Shown here in pieces: positions 17,502 to 25,268 of a stretch of 64,000 bases of DNA. The translations under genes were made by a program, and so were the position numbers. Numbering within the stretch: the first letter of the stretch is position 1; each line of letters opens with the position of its first letter. Location of the stretch: the NCBI GenBank assembly GCA_963808775.1, contig CAWEGR010000004.1:310001-374000 (forward strand), in the 5' to 3' direction. The notes below the pieces were generated by a model, which was not told where the DNA came from, did no database searches, and was given only the letters and a program-made list of their open reading frames with translations. Source of the stretch: JACVRW01 sp963808775. GTDB lineage: Bacteria > Actinomycetota > Thermoleophilia > Solirubrobacterales > Thermoleophilaceae.

Positions 17502-18626
17502 GTGGCGGGCGCCGAGTCAACCGCGGTTAACGTCGGCTTCATCGGCGCGGGCAACGTCCTTCCCGCATACCTGCAGCTACTCGACCGGCTCGTGCCTCGA
17601 GGGCTCGCGAGCGAGGGGCCCGTCTGCGCCCGCTCGGAGGACACGGCGGCCGAGCTGCGCGCGCGCCGCCCGGACACCCGCGTGGTGGCCACGAGCGCCG
17701 AGCTGCTCGAGGATCCGAGCGTCGACGTCGTGGTGGTGATCACGCCCCCGGGCAGCCATCCGGAGCTCGTCCGCGCGGCCCTCGAGGCGGGCAAGCACGT
17801 GGTCTGCGAGAAGCCGCTCGCCCAGGGCCGGTCCGCCGCGGCCGAGCTGTTCGCCCTCGCGCGCGAGCGCGAGCTCATCCTGCTGGCCGCCCCGTTCGTC
17901 CAGCTCAGCCCGACGTTCAGGCGCCTGTGGGCGCTGGTGCAGGACGGCGCGCTCGGCCGGGTCCACTCGGCGCGCGCGCACTACGGGAACGCCGGCTCGA
18001 CATGGGCGTCCTGGTACCACACGGACCCGGCGGCGACGCTCGGCGACGTCGCGATCTACAACCTGAAGTCGCTCGCCGCCCTGCTCGGGCCCGTGGCCGA
18101 GGTGCAGGCCGCCTCCGCGCACGGCGAGCGCCGCCGCGAGATCCGCGGAGCGCCTGTCGAGACGACCGATCCCGACACCTGGCAGCTCCTGCTCCGCCAC
18201 GAGGACGGCGCCCTCTCGTCCGTTCTCGCCTCGCACGCCACGCGCGCCTACCGGCGCCCCGCCATCGAGCTGTACGGGCTCGAGGGCGCGGCGAACCTGC
18301 TCGGCGACGACTGGGATCCGGCGGGCATCGAGCTGTACCGCGAGGAGACCGGGAGCTGGGAGCTGATCGAGCCCGAGGACGCGACCTGGCTGTGGGCGGA
18401 CGGGCTGCGCGAGGCGGTGGCCGCGATCCGCGAACGGCGCGCTCCGCTCAGCCGGCCGGACCTCGACGTGCACGTCCACGAGCTGATCGAGGCGTGCGCG
18501 CGGGCGGCGCTCGCGGGCTGCGCCGTGGCCGTCGAGACCCGCTTCGCGCCGCTGGAGGAGCTGCGGCCGGAGGCCGCCCTCGCCGGCCACGTCCACGACC
18601 GGACCCGCCCGGCCGGCGAGCAGTAG
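17502..18626 (+). CDS. Gfo/Idh/MocA family oxidoreductase
   Basis: 374 residues. The N-terminal Rossmann fold starts VGFIGAGNVLPAYLQ; the family hallmark EKPL is present in VVCEKPLAQGRSAA. The C-terminal half is the alpha/beta domain (GDVAIYNLKSLAALLGP). These NAD(P) enzymes oxidise or reduce sugars, inositols and derivatives. Starts GTG, divergent from the ABC-transporter operon whose SDR and isomerase genes suggest a shared substrate. The C-terminal tail is short and polar. Confidence 0.9.
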   Translation: MAGAESTAVNVGFIGAGNVLPAYLQLLDRLVPRGLASEGPVCARSEDTAAELRARRPDTRVVATSAELLEDPSVDVVVVITPPGSHPELVRAALEAGKHVVCEKPLAQGRSAAAELFALARERELILLAAPFVQLSPTFRRLWALVQDGALGRVHSARAHYGNAGSTWASWYHTDPAATLGDVAIYNLKSLAALLGPVAEVQAASAHGERRREIRGAPVETTDPDTWQLLLRHEDGALSSVLASHATRAYRRPAIELYGLEGAANLLGDDWDPAGIELYREETGSWELIEPEDATWLWADGLREAVAAIRERRAPLSRPDLDVHVHELIEACARAALAGCAVAVETRFAPLEELRPEAALAGHVHDRTRPAGEQ

Positions 18627-19133
18627 TCAGGCCTCGACGACCCGCTCGGGCTCGATGCGCACGCTCGGCACCTCGACGAGCTCGAGGTAGTAGCCGAACG
18701 CCTCCACGGTGTCGAAGTAGGCGAAGCCGCCGTCGCCGTTCGCGCCGTAGCCGCGCCCCCACTGCACCGGCTCCATGCCGGCCTCCGCCATCTCGGCGAG
18801 CGCGTCGTCCATCGAGGGAACGTGAACGGCCATGTGATGCAGGCCGGGACCGTGGCGCTCGAGCCACTCGTGATAGATGCTCGGCCCGCGCACCGGCTCG
18901 ATCAGCTCGATCTGCGGTCCCTCTCCCCAGAGCGCGATGCGCATCTCGTACTCCCCCGGCGCGCCCCTGAAGCCGAGGTCGGGGACGGTGCGCGGTCCGT
19001 AGGTCCAGCAGCGCCAGGGCGTCGCGCCGAGCTCGTTGACGTAGCGCTCGAGTGCCTCGTCGAGGTCGCGCACGACGATTCCGATCTGCCCCACCGGCCG
19101 GCCCGCGAAGGCGGGCAGGGCGCCTCCGCTCAC
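18627..19133 (-). CDS. VOC-family (glyoxalase/dioxygenase-like) protein
   Basis: 168 residues, two beta-alpha-beta-beta-beta modules of the vicinal oxygen chelate fold. Likely metal ligands are His in GLHHMAVHVPS and Glu near the end in YYLELVEVP; the first module starts QIGIVVRDLDEALERYV. The pattern is nearest to methylmalonyl-CoA epimerase/lactoylglutathione lyase-like members, but the substrate is open. GTG at 19133 overlaps the IclR stop by four bases, so it is cotranscribed with that regulator. Confidence 0.82.
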   Translation of the reverse strand: MSGGALPAFAGRPVGQIGIVVRDLDEALERYVNELGATPWRCWTYGPRTVPDLGFRGAPGEYEMRIALWGEGPQIELIEPVRGPSIYHEWLERHGPGLHHMAVHVPSMDDALAEMAEAGMEPVQWGRGYGANGDGGFAYFDTVEAFGYYLELVEVPSVRIEPERVVEA

Positions 19134-19918
19134 CCCGCCGCCTGTGCCGTCGCGTGCGCGTCGTGCCCGAGCCCGCGCGACACCGAATGCGCCGCCTCGA
19201 GGATCGCGGCGACGTTCTCGTCGCGGCGCTCGCCGAGCACGCTCGGCTTCGGGCCGCTGAAGGAGATCGCGGCACGCAGCTCGCCCCGGTAGTCGAAGAT
19301 CGGCGCGCCGAGGGCGGCCATGCCGACCACGACGTCCTCGTCGCTCACGGCGTAGCCGCGCCCGACCGTCGCCTCGAGGTCCGCGATCAGGGCGTCGGGA
19401 TCGATGAGCGAGTCGGGCGTCAGCGGCTCGAGCTCGCCGCCGGCGATGTACTCCATCCACGCGTCGCGACCGGAGAACGCGAGCAGGGACCGCGGGCCGG
19501 CGCCGATGTGGAGCGGCAGGCCGCCGCCGAGGGTCAGCGCCATCGACTGCACCCAGCGGCCGTCGATGCGCTCGATGCAGACGGCCTCGCGTGCCCGCGG
19601 CACGCTCAGGAAGACCGTCTCCTCGGTCGTCTCGTGCAGGCGCTCCATCGCCGGGAGGGCGGCGCGGCGCTCGTCGAAGCGCGAGACGACGGCGCCGGAG
19701 AGGCGCAGGATCTTGAGGCCGAGCCGGTAGGTCCCGCGCCGCGAGCCGGCCTCCACGAGCTCGATCTCGCGCAGGCCCGCGACCAGGCGGTAGATCGAGC
19801 TGCGCGGCTCCTCCGCCTCCTCCGCGAGCGCCTGGACGGTGAGCTCGCCGCGCTCGGCGAGCAGATCGAGGACGCGCGCGGCCTTGCCAAGCACCCGGAC
19901 TGGGTTCTCAGGCGGCAT
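19130..19918 (-). CDS. IclR-family transcriptional regulator
   Basis: 262 residues. N-terminal winged helix-turn-helix at about 8-65 (VLDLLAERGELTVQALAEEA then SSIYRLVAGLREIELVE), followed by the IclR effector domain (VFLSVPRAREAVCIERI, IGAGPRSLLAFSG, FDYRGELRAAISFSG). Divergent from the E1 alpha/beta genes, with a 19-base palindrome in between that is a good candidate operator. Probably controls those genes and its own operon in response to a small organic acid. Confidence 0.93.
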   Translation of the reverse strand: MPPENPVRVLGKAARVLDLLAERGELTVQALAEEAEEPRSSIYRLVAGLREIELVEAGSRRGTYRLGLKILRLSGAVVSRFDERRAALPAMERLHETTEETVFLSVPRAREAVCIERIDGRWVQSMALTLGGGLPLHIGAGPRSLLAFSGRDAWMEYIAGGELEPLTPDSLIDPDALIADLEATVGRGYAVSDEDVVVGMAALGAPIFDYRGELRAAISFSGPKPSVLGERRDENVAAILEAAHSVSRGLGHDAHATAQAAG

Positions 19919-19942
19919 TGACAGCCGATGTTATCGTTATTT

Positions 19943-19961
19943 GAAGTGGACTGTCCGCTTC
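19943..19961. promoter_or_regulatory. Candidate IclR operator palindrome
   Basis: GAAGTGGACTGTCCGCTTC: two 9-base arms around one T, matching at 8 of 9 positions. It lies between the divergent iclR and E1 alpha starts, the usual place and size for an IclR-family site. Confidence 0.45.
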
Positions 19962-19975
19962 GTGAGAATTTGTCC
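19962..19975. promoter_or_regulatory. Weak copy of the GKACMAATWKGTAC operator before the E1 alpha gene
   Basis: GTGAGAATTTGTCC; its complement GGACAAATTCTCAC keeps the GGACAAAT half seen at pabBC but not the other half. It ends five bases before the GTG at 19981. Confidence 0.35.
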
Positions 19976-19980
19976 ACGGC

Positions 19981-20901
19981 GTGAGCGAGCTTGCCGCGCT
20001 CTACGGCCGAATGGCGCGCATCCGCGCCTTCGAGGATGCCGTGATGGCCGCGTTCATGTCGGGCGAGATCCGCGGCACGACGCACCTCTGCAGCGGTCAG
20101 GAGGCCGTGCCGGTCGGGGTCTGCGACGCGCTCGGCCCCTCGGACTGCGTCGCGGCGACCTACCGAGGGCACGGGGCAGCGCTGGCCCTCGGCTGCGACC
20201 CGGAGGCCATGTTCGCGGAGTTCCTCGGCCGCGAGGGCGGGATCTGCGGGGGTCGCGGCGGCTCCATGAACGTGATCGACCTCGAGAACAGGCTGCTCGG
20301 CTGCTTCGGCATCGTCGGCGGCTCGATCGGGGCGGCCACGGGAGCCGGGCTCGCGGCGGAGCTGACCGGCGACGGGAGCGTGGCGGTCGCCTTCTTCGGC
20401 GACGGCGCGCTCAACCAGGCGTACTTCCACGAGTGCCTGAACCTCGCGGGGGTGCGGGGACTGCCGGTGCTGTACGCCTGCGAGAACAACCTCTACGGCG
20501 AGTGGACCCACATGGAGGAGACGACGGCCGGAGGCAGGCTCGCCGCGCGCGCCGAGGCCTACGGCGTGCCCTGGGAGATCGTCGAAGGGAACGACGTCAT
20601 GGCCGTGCGCGAGGCGGCGGCCCGCGCGATCGAGTCCGCGCGCGAGGGCGGCGGCCCGACGCTGATCGAGTTCCTCACCTATCGCCACCACGGCCATTCG
20701 CGCAGCGACCCGGCGAAGTACCGCCCCGCGACGGAGGTCGAGGAGTGGCAGGCGCGCGACCCGCTGCTGCGCGTGGACGGCGTCGGCGCGGACGTGGCGG
20801 CGCGGCTGCGCGCCGAGGCGGACGCGGAGATGGCGGAGGCGCTCGAGCGGGCCAAGGCCCAGGCGCCGGCCGACCCCGCCGGGGCGAGGGCGTTCGCGTG
20901 A
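19981..20901 (+). CDS. TPP-dependent 2-oxoacid/acetoin dehydrogenase E1, alpha subunit
   Basis: 306 residues. Thiamine-diphosphate site GDGALNQAYFHECLNLA followed by YACENNLYGEWT, substrate loop TYRGHGAALALG and the E1-alpha phosphorylation-loop equivalent YRHHGHSRSDPAKYR. GTG start. The beta subunit gene begins four bases before this one ends. No E2 or E3 is nearby, so the partner complex (pyruvate, branched-chain or acetoin dehydrogenase) cannot be named. At about 306 residues it is nearer the acetoin/pyruvate group than the longer branched-chain group. Confidence 0.9.
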   Translation: MSELAALYGRMARIRAFEDAVMAAFMSGEIRGTTHLCSGQEAVPVGVCDALGPSDCVAATYRGHGAALALGCDPEAMFAEFLGREGGICGGRGGSMNVIDLENRLLGCFGIVGGSIGAATGAGLAAELTGDGSVAVAFFGDGALNQAYFHECLNLAGVRGLPVLYACENNLYGEWTHMEETTAGGRLAARAEAYGVPWEIVEGNDVMAVREAAARAIESAREGGGPTLIEFLTYRHHGHSRSDPAKYRPATEVEEWQARDPLLRVDGVGADVAARLRAEADAEMAEALERAKAQAPADPAGARAFA

Positions 20902-21858
20902 GCGAGGTCGCGTTCCGGCAGGCGGTGCGCGACGCGATCGCCGACGAGATGGAGGCGGACGAGCGCGTCGTCCTGATCGGCGAGGACGTCTCGCAGGGCG
21001 GCGTCTTCAACGTCACGCCCGGCCTGGCCGAGCGCTTCGGCGAGCTGCGCGTGGTGGACACGCCGATCTCGGAGCTCGCCTTCACCTCGGCCGCGTTCGG
21101 CGCCGCGGTGCGCGGCCTGCGGCCCGTGGTCGAGATCATGTTCGGCGACTTCCTCGCGCTCGCGCTGGATTCGCTCGGCAACCAGGCCTCGAAGTACTGG
21201 TACCTCTCGAACGAGCAGGCGTCCGTGCCCCTCGTGGTCCGCAGCGCGGTCGGCGCCGGGGCGAGCTTCGGGCCCTGTCACTCGCAGACACCGACGGGCT
21301 GGTTCATGGGCGAGCCCGGCCTGCGCCTCGTTGCCCCCTCCACCCCGTCCGACGCCTACGCCCTCACGCGCGCGGCGATCCGCGATCCGAACCCGGTCGT
21401 GGTGTTCGAGCACAAGGCCCTCTACGCCCGCAAGGGCGAGCTGAACGGGGCGTCAGCGGACCTCGGCCGCGCGGTCGTGCGCCGCGAGGGCGGCCACGTG
21501 ACGCTCTGCGCGGCCATGGCGATGGTCGAGGTGGCGCTCGAGGCCGCGGAGGCCCTGGCGGCCGAGGGGGTCGACGCCGAGGTGATCGACCTGCGCAGCC
21601 TGCGGCCGCTCGACGCCGAGACCATCGGGGCGTCGGTGGCCAAGACGGGCGCGCTCGTGGTGATCGAGGAGGGCCCGCCGCAGGGCGGCTACGCGGCGGA
21701 GGTGGTGGCGCTCGCGGCCGAGACCGGCGGACCCGTGGCGGCGCGCCGCGTCACGATGCCCGACCTGCCGATCCCGTTCGCCCCGAACCTCGAGCGCGAG
21801 GCCCTGCCGGGCGTCGACGACGTGCTCGAGGCGGTCCGGGCAGTGCGGCCGGCGGTAG
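20898..21858 (+). CDS. TPP-dependent 2-oxoacid/acetoin dehydrogenase E1, beta subunit, frame break at the 3' end
   Basis: About 320 residues. IGEDVSQGGVF and DTPISELAFTSAAFGAA carry the residues that contact TPP; the C-terminal transketolase domain is intact (VIDLRSLRPLDAETI, VVIEEGPPQGGY). In the given sequence the frame runs on antisense through the malyl-CoA lyase gene. Deleting one G from GGTCCGGGCAG near 21838 ends the protein at TAG 21858 (EAVRQCGRR), the normal family length. Coupled to the alpha gene by a GTGA overlap. Confidence 0.88.
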
Positions 21859-21881
21859 ACCCCCGGCGCGCCGAAGCGCTA

Positions 21882-21920
21882 CCTGGATCCGGGCTCAGCG
21901 CGCGCGACAGCGCATCCAGG
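21882..21920. terminator. Weak inverted repeat between convergent genes
   Basis: CCTGGAT at 21882-21888 pairs with ATCCAGG at 21914-21920 across a 25-base GC-rich loop, between the convergent E1 beta and mcl ends. A terminator role is possible but the stem is short. Confidence 0.25.
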
Positions 21921-21939
21921 ACCGCTCCCGTCGGGCGCC

Positions 21940-22959
21940 CTACGAAACCGCCGCCGGCGCCTTCGCCAGCCGCTCGGCCGCCGGCGTCGTCTCCGCCTCG
22001 CGCGCCTCGATCTGCTCGAGCTTGCGCAGCAGGTTCTCGGCCATGCGGATCGAGGCCGCGTCGATCAGGCGGCCGTCGAGCGAGACCGCGCCCTTGCCCT
22101 CCGCGGCCGCCTCGCGCATCGCCTCGACGATGCGGCGCGTGCGCTCCACGAGCCGCGGCGCCGGCGTGTAGACCTCGTGCGCCAGCTCGACCTGCGAGGG
22201 GTGGATCGCCCACTTGCCCTCGTAGCCGAGCACGGCCGAGCGGCGCGCCGCCGAGAGATAGCCCTCCGGGTCCGAGAAGTCGCCGAACGGCCCGTCGATC
22301 GGGCGCAGCCCGTGGGCGCGGCAGGTGACCGCGATGCGTGCGAGCGGGTAGTGCCACTGGTCGCCCCAGTGGCGCTCGCGGTCGGGGCCCTCGCCCGGGT
22401 CCGTGAGCACGGAGTAGTTCGGGTCGACGCCGCCGATCGAGGCGGTGTGGCTCTGGATCGACGCCGCGTAGTCGGCGACGCCGAAGATCATCGCCTCCAT
22501 GCGCTCGGGGCAGGCGCGCGCGATCTCGTCGACGTTGACCATGCCGATCGCCGTCTCGATCAGCACGGCGAGCCCGATGCGGCGCTCGAAGCCCATCGCG
22601 TCCTCGATCTGCGTCAGCAGGGTCGCCACCAGGTGCACGTCGTCCTCGCAGGACACCTTCGGGATCACGATCGCGTCGAGCGCGTCGCCCGCCTGCTCGA
22701 CCACGTCGACGATGTCCCGGTAGCAGTAGTGGGTGTCGAGGCCGTTGATGCGAACCGAGACCGACATGCGCGACCAGTCCTGCTCGCGCAGCGCGTCGAT
22801 CACGTTGATGCGCGCCTGCTCCTTGTCGTCGGGAGCGACGGCGTCCTCGAGATCGAGCATCACCACGTCGGCCCCGAGGGCGGGCGCCTTCTCCAGCATG
22901 CGCACGTTCGAGCCGGGCACGCAGAGCTCGCTGCGATGGAGGCGGGTCTTGGTCGGCAT
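21940..22959 (-). CDS. mcl: L-malyl-CoA / beta-methylmalyl-CoA lyase-type HpcH/CitE protein
   Basis: 339 residues from the ATG at 22959 (12 more in-frame residues upstream look non-coding). Aligns by eye with Mcl1 of serine-cycle and 3-hydroxypropionate-cycle bacteria: DLEDAVAPDDKEQAR, SVRINGLDTHYCYRD, VIPKVSCEDDVHLVATLL, HGLRPIDGPFGDFSDPEG and LGYEGKWAIHPSQVELA. Mcl cleaves L-malyl-CoA to acetyl-CoA and glyoxylate. The ester-hydrolysing malyl-CoA thioesterase or citrate-lyase-beta paralogues are alternatives, but the whole-length match favours Mcl1. Divergent from an aminotransferase gene that would use the glyoxylate. Confidence 0.85.
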   Translation of the reverse strand: MPTKTRLHRSELCVPGSNVRMLEKAPALGADVVMLDLEDAVAPDDKEQARINVIDALREQDWSRMSVSVRINGLDTHYCYRDIVDVVEQAGDALDAIVIPKVSCEDDVHLVATLLTQIEDAMGFERRIGLAVLIETAIGMVNVDEIARACPERMEAMIFGVADYAASIQSHTASIGGVDPNYSVLTDPGEGPDRERHWGDQWHYPLARIAVTCRAHGLRPIDGPFGDFSDPEGYLSAARRSAVLGYEGKWAIHPSQVELAHEVYTPAPRLVERTRRIVEAMREAAAEGKGAVSLDGRLIDAASIRMAENLLRKLEQIEAREAETTPAAERLAKAPAAVS

Positions 22960-23003
22960 GCGCCTCAGTAGAGCGACAAGCAAGGGATCCGGCAAGCTGG
23001 GTT

Positions 23004-23017
23004 AGACAAATTCGTCT
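23004..23017. promoter_or_regulatory. Operator site of the GKACMAATWKGTAC regulon between mcl and sga
   Basis: AGACAAATTCGTCT, a near-perfect palindrome, 44 bases upstream of the mcl start and 95 bases upstream of the sga start at 23113. It could serve both divergent genes. Confidence 0.5.
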
Positions 23018-23026
23018 ACCCGCCTG

Positions 23027-23049
23027 GCACTCTTCAATACATAGAGTGC
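23027..23049. promoter_or_regulatory. Second inverted repeat in the mcl-sga promoter region
   Basis: GCACTCT, nine bases, AGAGTGC: a perfect 7-base interrupted palindrome between the divergent mcl and sga genes. Could be a second regulator site (LysR sites have similar spacing) or an untranslated hairpin. Confidence 0.35.
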
Positions 23050-23112
23050 AGTCAATCTTGATCGCGAAACTCTTAGGTTGAGTTCGTGCGGACCCTGCTT
23101 CACCCTGACGGC

Positions 23113-24256
23113 ATGACTCCCGAACTCCCCACGCTCGCTCCGAGCGAGCGTCTGCTCTGCGGCCCCGGCCCCTCGAACGTCGAGCCGTCGGTGCTGCGGG
23201 CGATGCGGCGCCCGATGCTCGGCCATCTCGACCCCGAGCTCCACGACATCCTGCTCGAGGTCGTCGAAATGCTGCGCGCGGCCTATCGGATGCCCGACGG
23301 GCTCGTGCTGCCGCTGCACTGCACCGGCATGGCCGGCATGGAGACCGGGCTCGTCAACCTGCTCGAGCCCGGCGACAAGCTGATCGTGGCGCGGGCGGGC
23401 TTCTTCGGCGGCGAGGATCGCCGAGCTCGCGGGCCGCTGCGGGGCCGAGGTGGTCGAGCTCGAGGCCGATTGGGGAGAGGTGGTCGAGCCGGCGCGGGTG
23501 CTCGCGGCGCTCGACGAGCATCCGGACGCCCGCCTCGTGGCCGTGGTGCACGCCGAGACGTCGAGCGGCGCGCAGTATCCGCTGCGCGAGCTGGCCGAGG
23601 GCATGCGAGGCCGTGACGCGCTCCTGATGGCGGACTGCGTGACCTCGCTCGGCGGGGTCGAGCTCGACGTGGGCGGCTGGGGCGTCGACTACGCCTACTC
23701 GTGCACGCAGAAGTGCCTGGCCGCGCCGCCCGGGATGTCCCCGCTGGCGGTCTCGGAGCGGGCGCTCGAGCGGATCCGGGCGCGCACGACGCCGGTGCCG
23801 TTCTCGTTCGACCTGCTGGCGCTCGAGCGCTACTGGACCGAGCGGCCGGTTACCTATCACCACACGGCGCCGATCCTCCACATCTACGCGCTGCACGAGG
23901 CCCTGCGAGCCACGCTCGAGGAGGGCCTCGAGGCGCGCTGGCAGCGGCACGAGCGCGCCGGCCGGCACCTCCAGGACCAGCTGCGCGCGCGGGGCTTCGA
24001 GCTGCTGGCCGACCCGGACCACCAGCTCGCGCCGCTCACCGCCGTGCGTGTCCCCGAGGACGTGGACGGCAAGGCGATCCAGTCGCGCATGCTCGACTGG
24101 CACGGAATCGAGATCGGCGGCGGCCTCGGCCCGGCGGCGCCCGCGATGTGGCGCATCGGCCTGATGGGTCACAACGCCACGATCGACACCGCCAACACCG
24201 TGCTCGAGGCGCTCGACACCGTGCTCGCGGAGTCACCAGCGCTCATCACCGTCTGA
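23113..24256 (+). CDS. sga: Serine-glyoxylate / alanine-glyoxylate aminotransferase, one frame break
   Basis: About 381 residues, PLP fold type I, class V. N-terminal LLCGPGPSNVEPSVLRAM and LGHLDPELHDILLEV are typical; the PLP lysine is in SCTQKCLAAPPG and the cofactor Asp in LLMADCVTSLGG. The frame moves from 1 to 2 near 23417; removing one G gives FFGGEIAELAGRCGAEVVELE. The family moves the amino group of serine or alanine to glyoxylate, making glycine. Next to malyl-CoA lyase, which releases glyoxylate, the serine-cycle reaction (serine to hydroxypyruvate) is the likely role. A GTG at 23086 is an alternative start. Confidence 0.87.
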
Positions 24257-24275
24257 GGCCTCCCTCCAGAGGCGG

Positions 24276-24315
24276 CCCGGCCGGCGGGTTTCCGGGGGGT
24301 TCCCCGCCGGCCGGG
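24276..24315. terminator. Strong bidirectional terminator-like hairpin
   Basis: A perfect 13-base stem (CCCGGCCGGCGGG with CCCGCCGGCCGGG) and a 14-base loop, between the convergent ends of sga and the LysR gene. There is no clear T-run, as is common at very high GC. Confidence 0.7.
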
Positions 24316-24331
24316 TCACGGTTTCCGCCCG

Positions 24332-25240
24332 TCAGTCCTGAGCGAGCGCCTGGCGAGCCGCGGCGGAGCTGCAGAAGGCCATGAAGTCCTCGACCTCCTC
24401 GCGGACGGGGCCGATCGCCGAGCGCACCACGTGCCAGCGCCGCGAGGGCAGCCCGCCGCGCGGGGAGATCGTGGCAAGGCGGTCGAGCTCGAGCTCGAGC
24501 TCGACCGCCGCCCGTGACTGGAGCGCCACCCCGAGCCCCGAGCGAGCCGCCTGCTTGATCGCGCCGTTCGAGCCGAGCGTGAGCAGGTTCGGCTCGACGT
24601 CCCGGCTGCGCAGCCACTCGAGGCAGAGCGTGCGCGTGCCGGAGCCCTCCTCCCGCACGAGCCACGGCCTCGCCGCGAGCTCCTCCATCGCCACCCAGCG
24701 GCGCTTCGCGAGCGGATCGCCCTGTGCGGTGATCAGGACGAACTCGTTGTCCGCGAAGTCGTGGCCCGTCAGCCGCTCGTCGTCCGGGATCCGGCCGGTG
24801 ATCGCCACGTCGACCTTGTGCTCGAGCACGCGGCGGAAGACGACCTCGCGGTTGCCCACGTCCAGCGAGATCTCGAGCTCGGGCCGCCGGTCGCGGAACG
24901 CCTGGATCAGCTGCGGGACGAGATACTCGCCCGCCGTCGTGACCGCGCTGATGCGGAGCGAGTGCGGCCGATCGCCGGCCGCCTCGCGTGCCGCGCGCGC
25001 TCCCTCGTCGAGCAGTCCGAGCACGTCGCTCGCGTACGCGGCGTAGGCCTCGCCGGCGGGCGTGGGCGCGAGCGTGCGCCCGGCCCGCTCCGTGAGCGCC
25101 ACCCCGAGCTCCCGCTCGAGCGCCGAGATCGCCGCCGAGACCGACGGTTGGGTCACCACGAGCTCCTCGGCGGCGGCGGTGACCGAGCCGCGCCGGACAA
25201 CGGTCAGGAACGCAACGAGCTGTGTGAGGGTCACGGCCAT
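24332..25240 (-). CDS. LysR-family regulator (CbbR-like)
   Basis: 302 residues. Helix-turn-helix at about 3-62 (LVAFLTVVRRGSVTAAAEEL, QPSVSAAISALERELGVAL) and a periplasmic-binding-like effector domain (LRISAVTTAGEYLVPQLIQAF, GVALQSRAAVELEL). The overall pattern resembles CbbR-type regulators of carbon-fixation genes. The neighbour 28 bases upstream on the same strand is a phosphoribulokinase gene, which supports that reading. It could be read through from that operon or use a promoter in the short gap. Confidence 0.9.
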   Translation of the reverse strand: MAVTLTQLVAFLTVVRRGSVTAAAEELVVTQPSVSAAISALERELGVALTERAGRTLAPTPAGEAYAAYASDVLGLLDEGARAAREAAGDRPHSLRISAVTTAGEYLVPQLIQAFRDRRPELEISLDVGNREVVFRRVLEHKVDVAITGRIPDDERLTGHDFADNEFVLITAQGDPLAKRRWVAMEELAARPWLVREEGSGTRTLCLEWLRSRDVEPNLLTLGSNGAIKQAARSGLGVALQSRAAVELELELDRLATISPRGGLPSRRWHVVRSAIGPVREEVEDFMAFCSSAAARQALAQD

Positions 25241-25268
25241 GCGAACGACCGAAACGATAGACGAAGCT

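Noticed and set aside
20898..22328. Reading the E1 beta protein through to 22328 as a C-terminal fusion
   Set aside because: The extra 150 residues are antisense to mcl, low-complexity, and the expected stop reappears after removing one G, in line with the window-wide insertion pattern.
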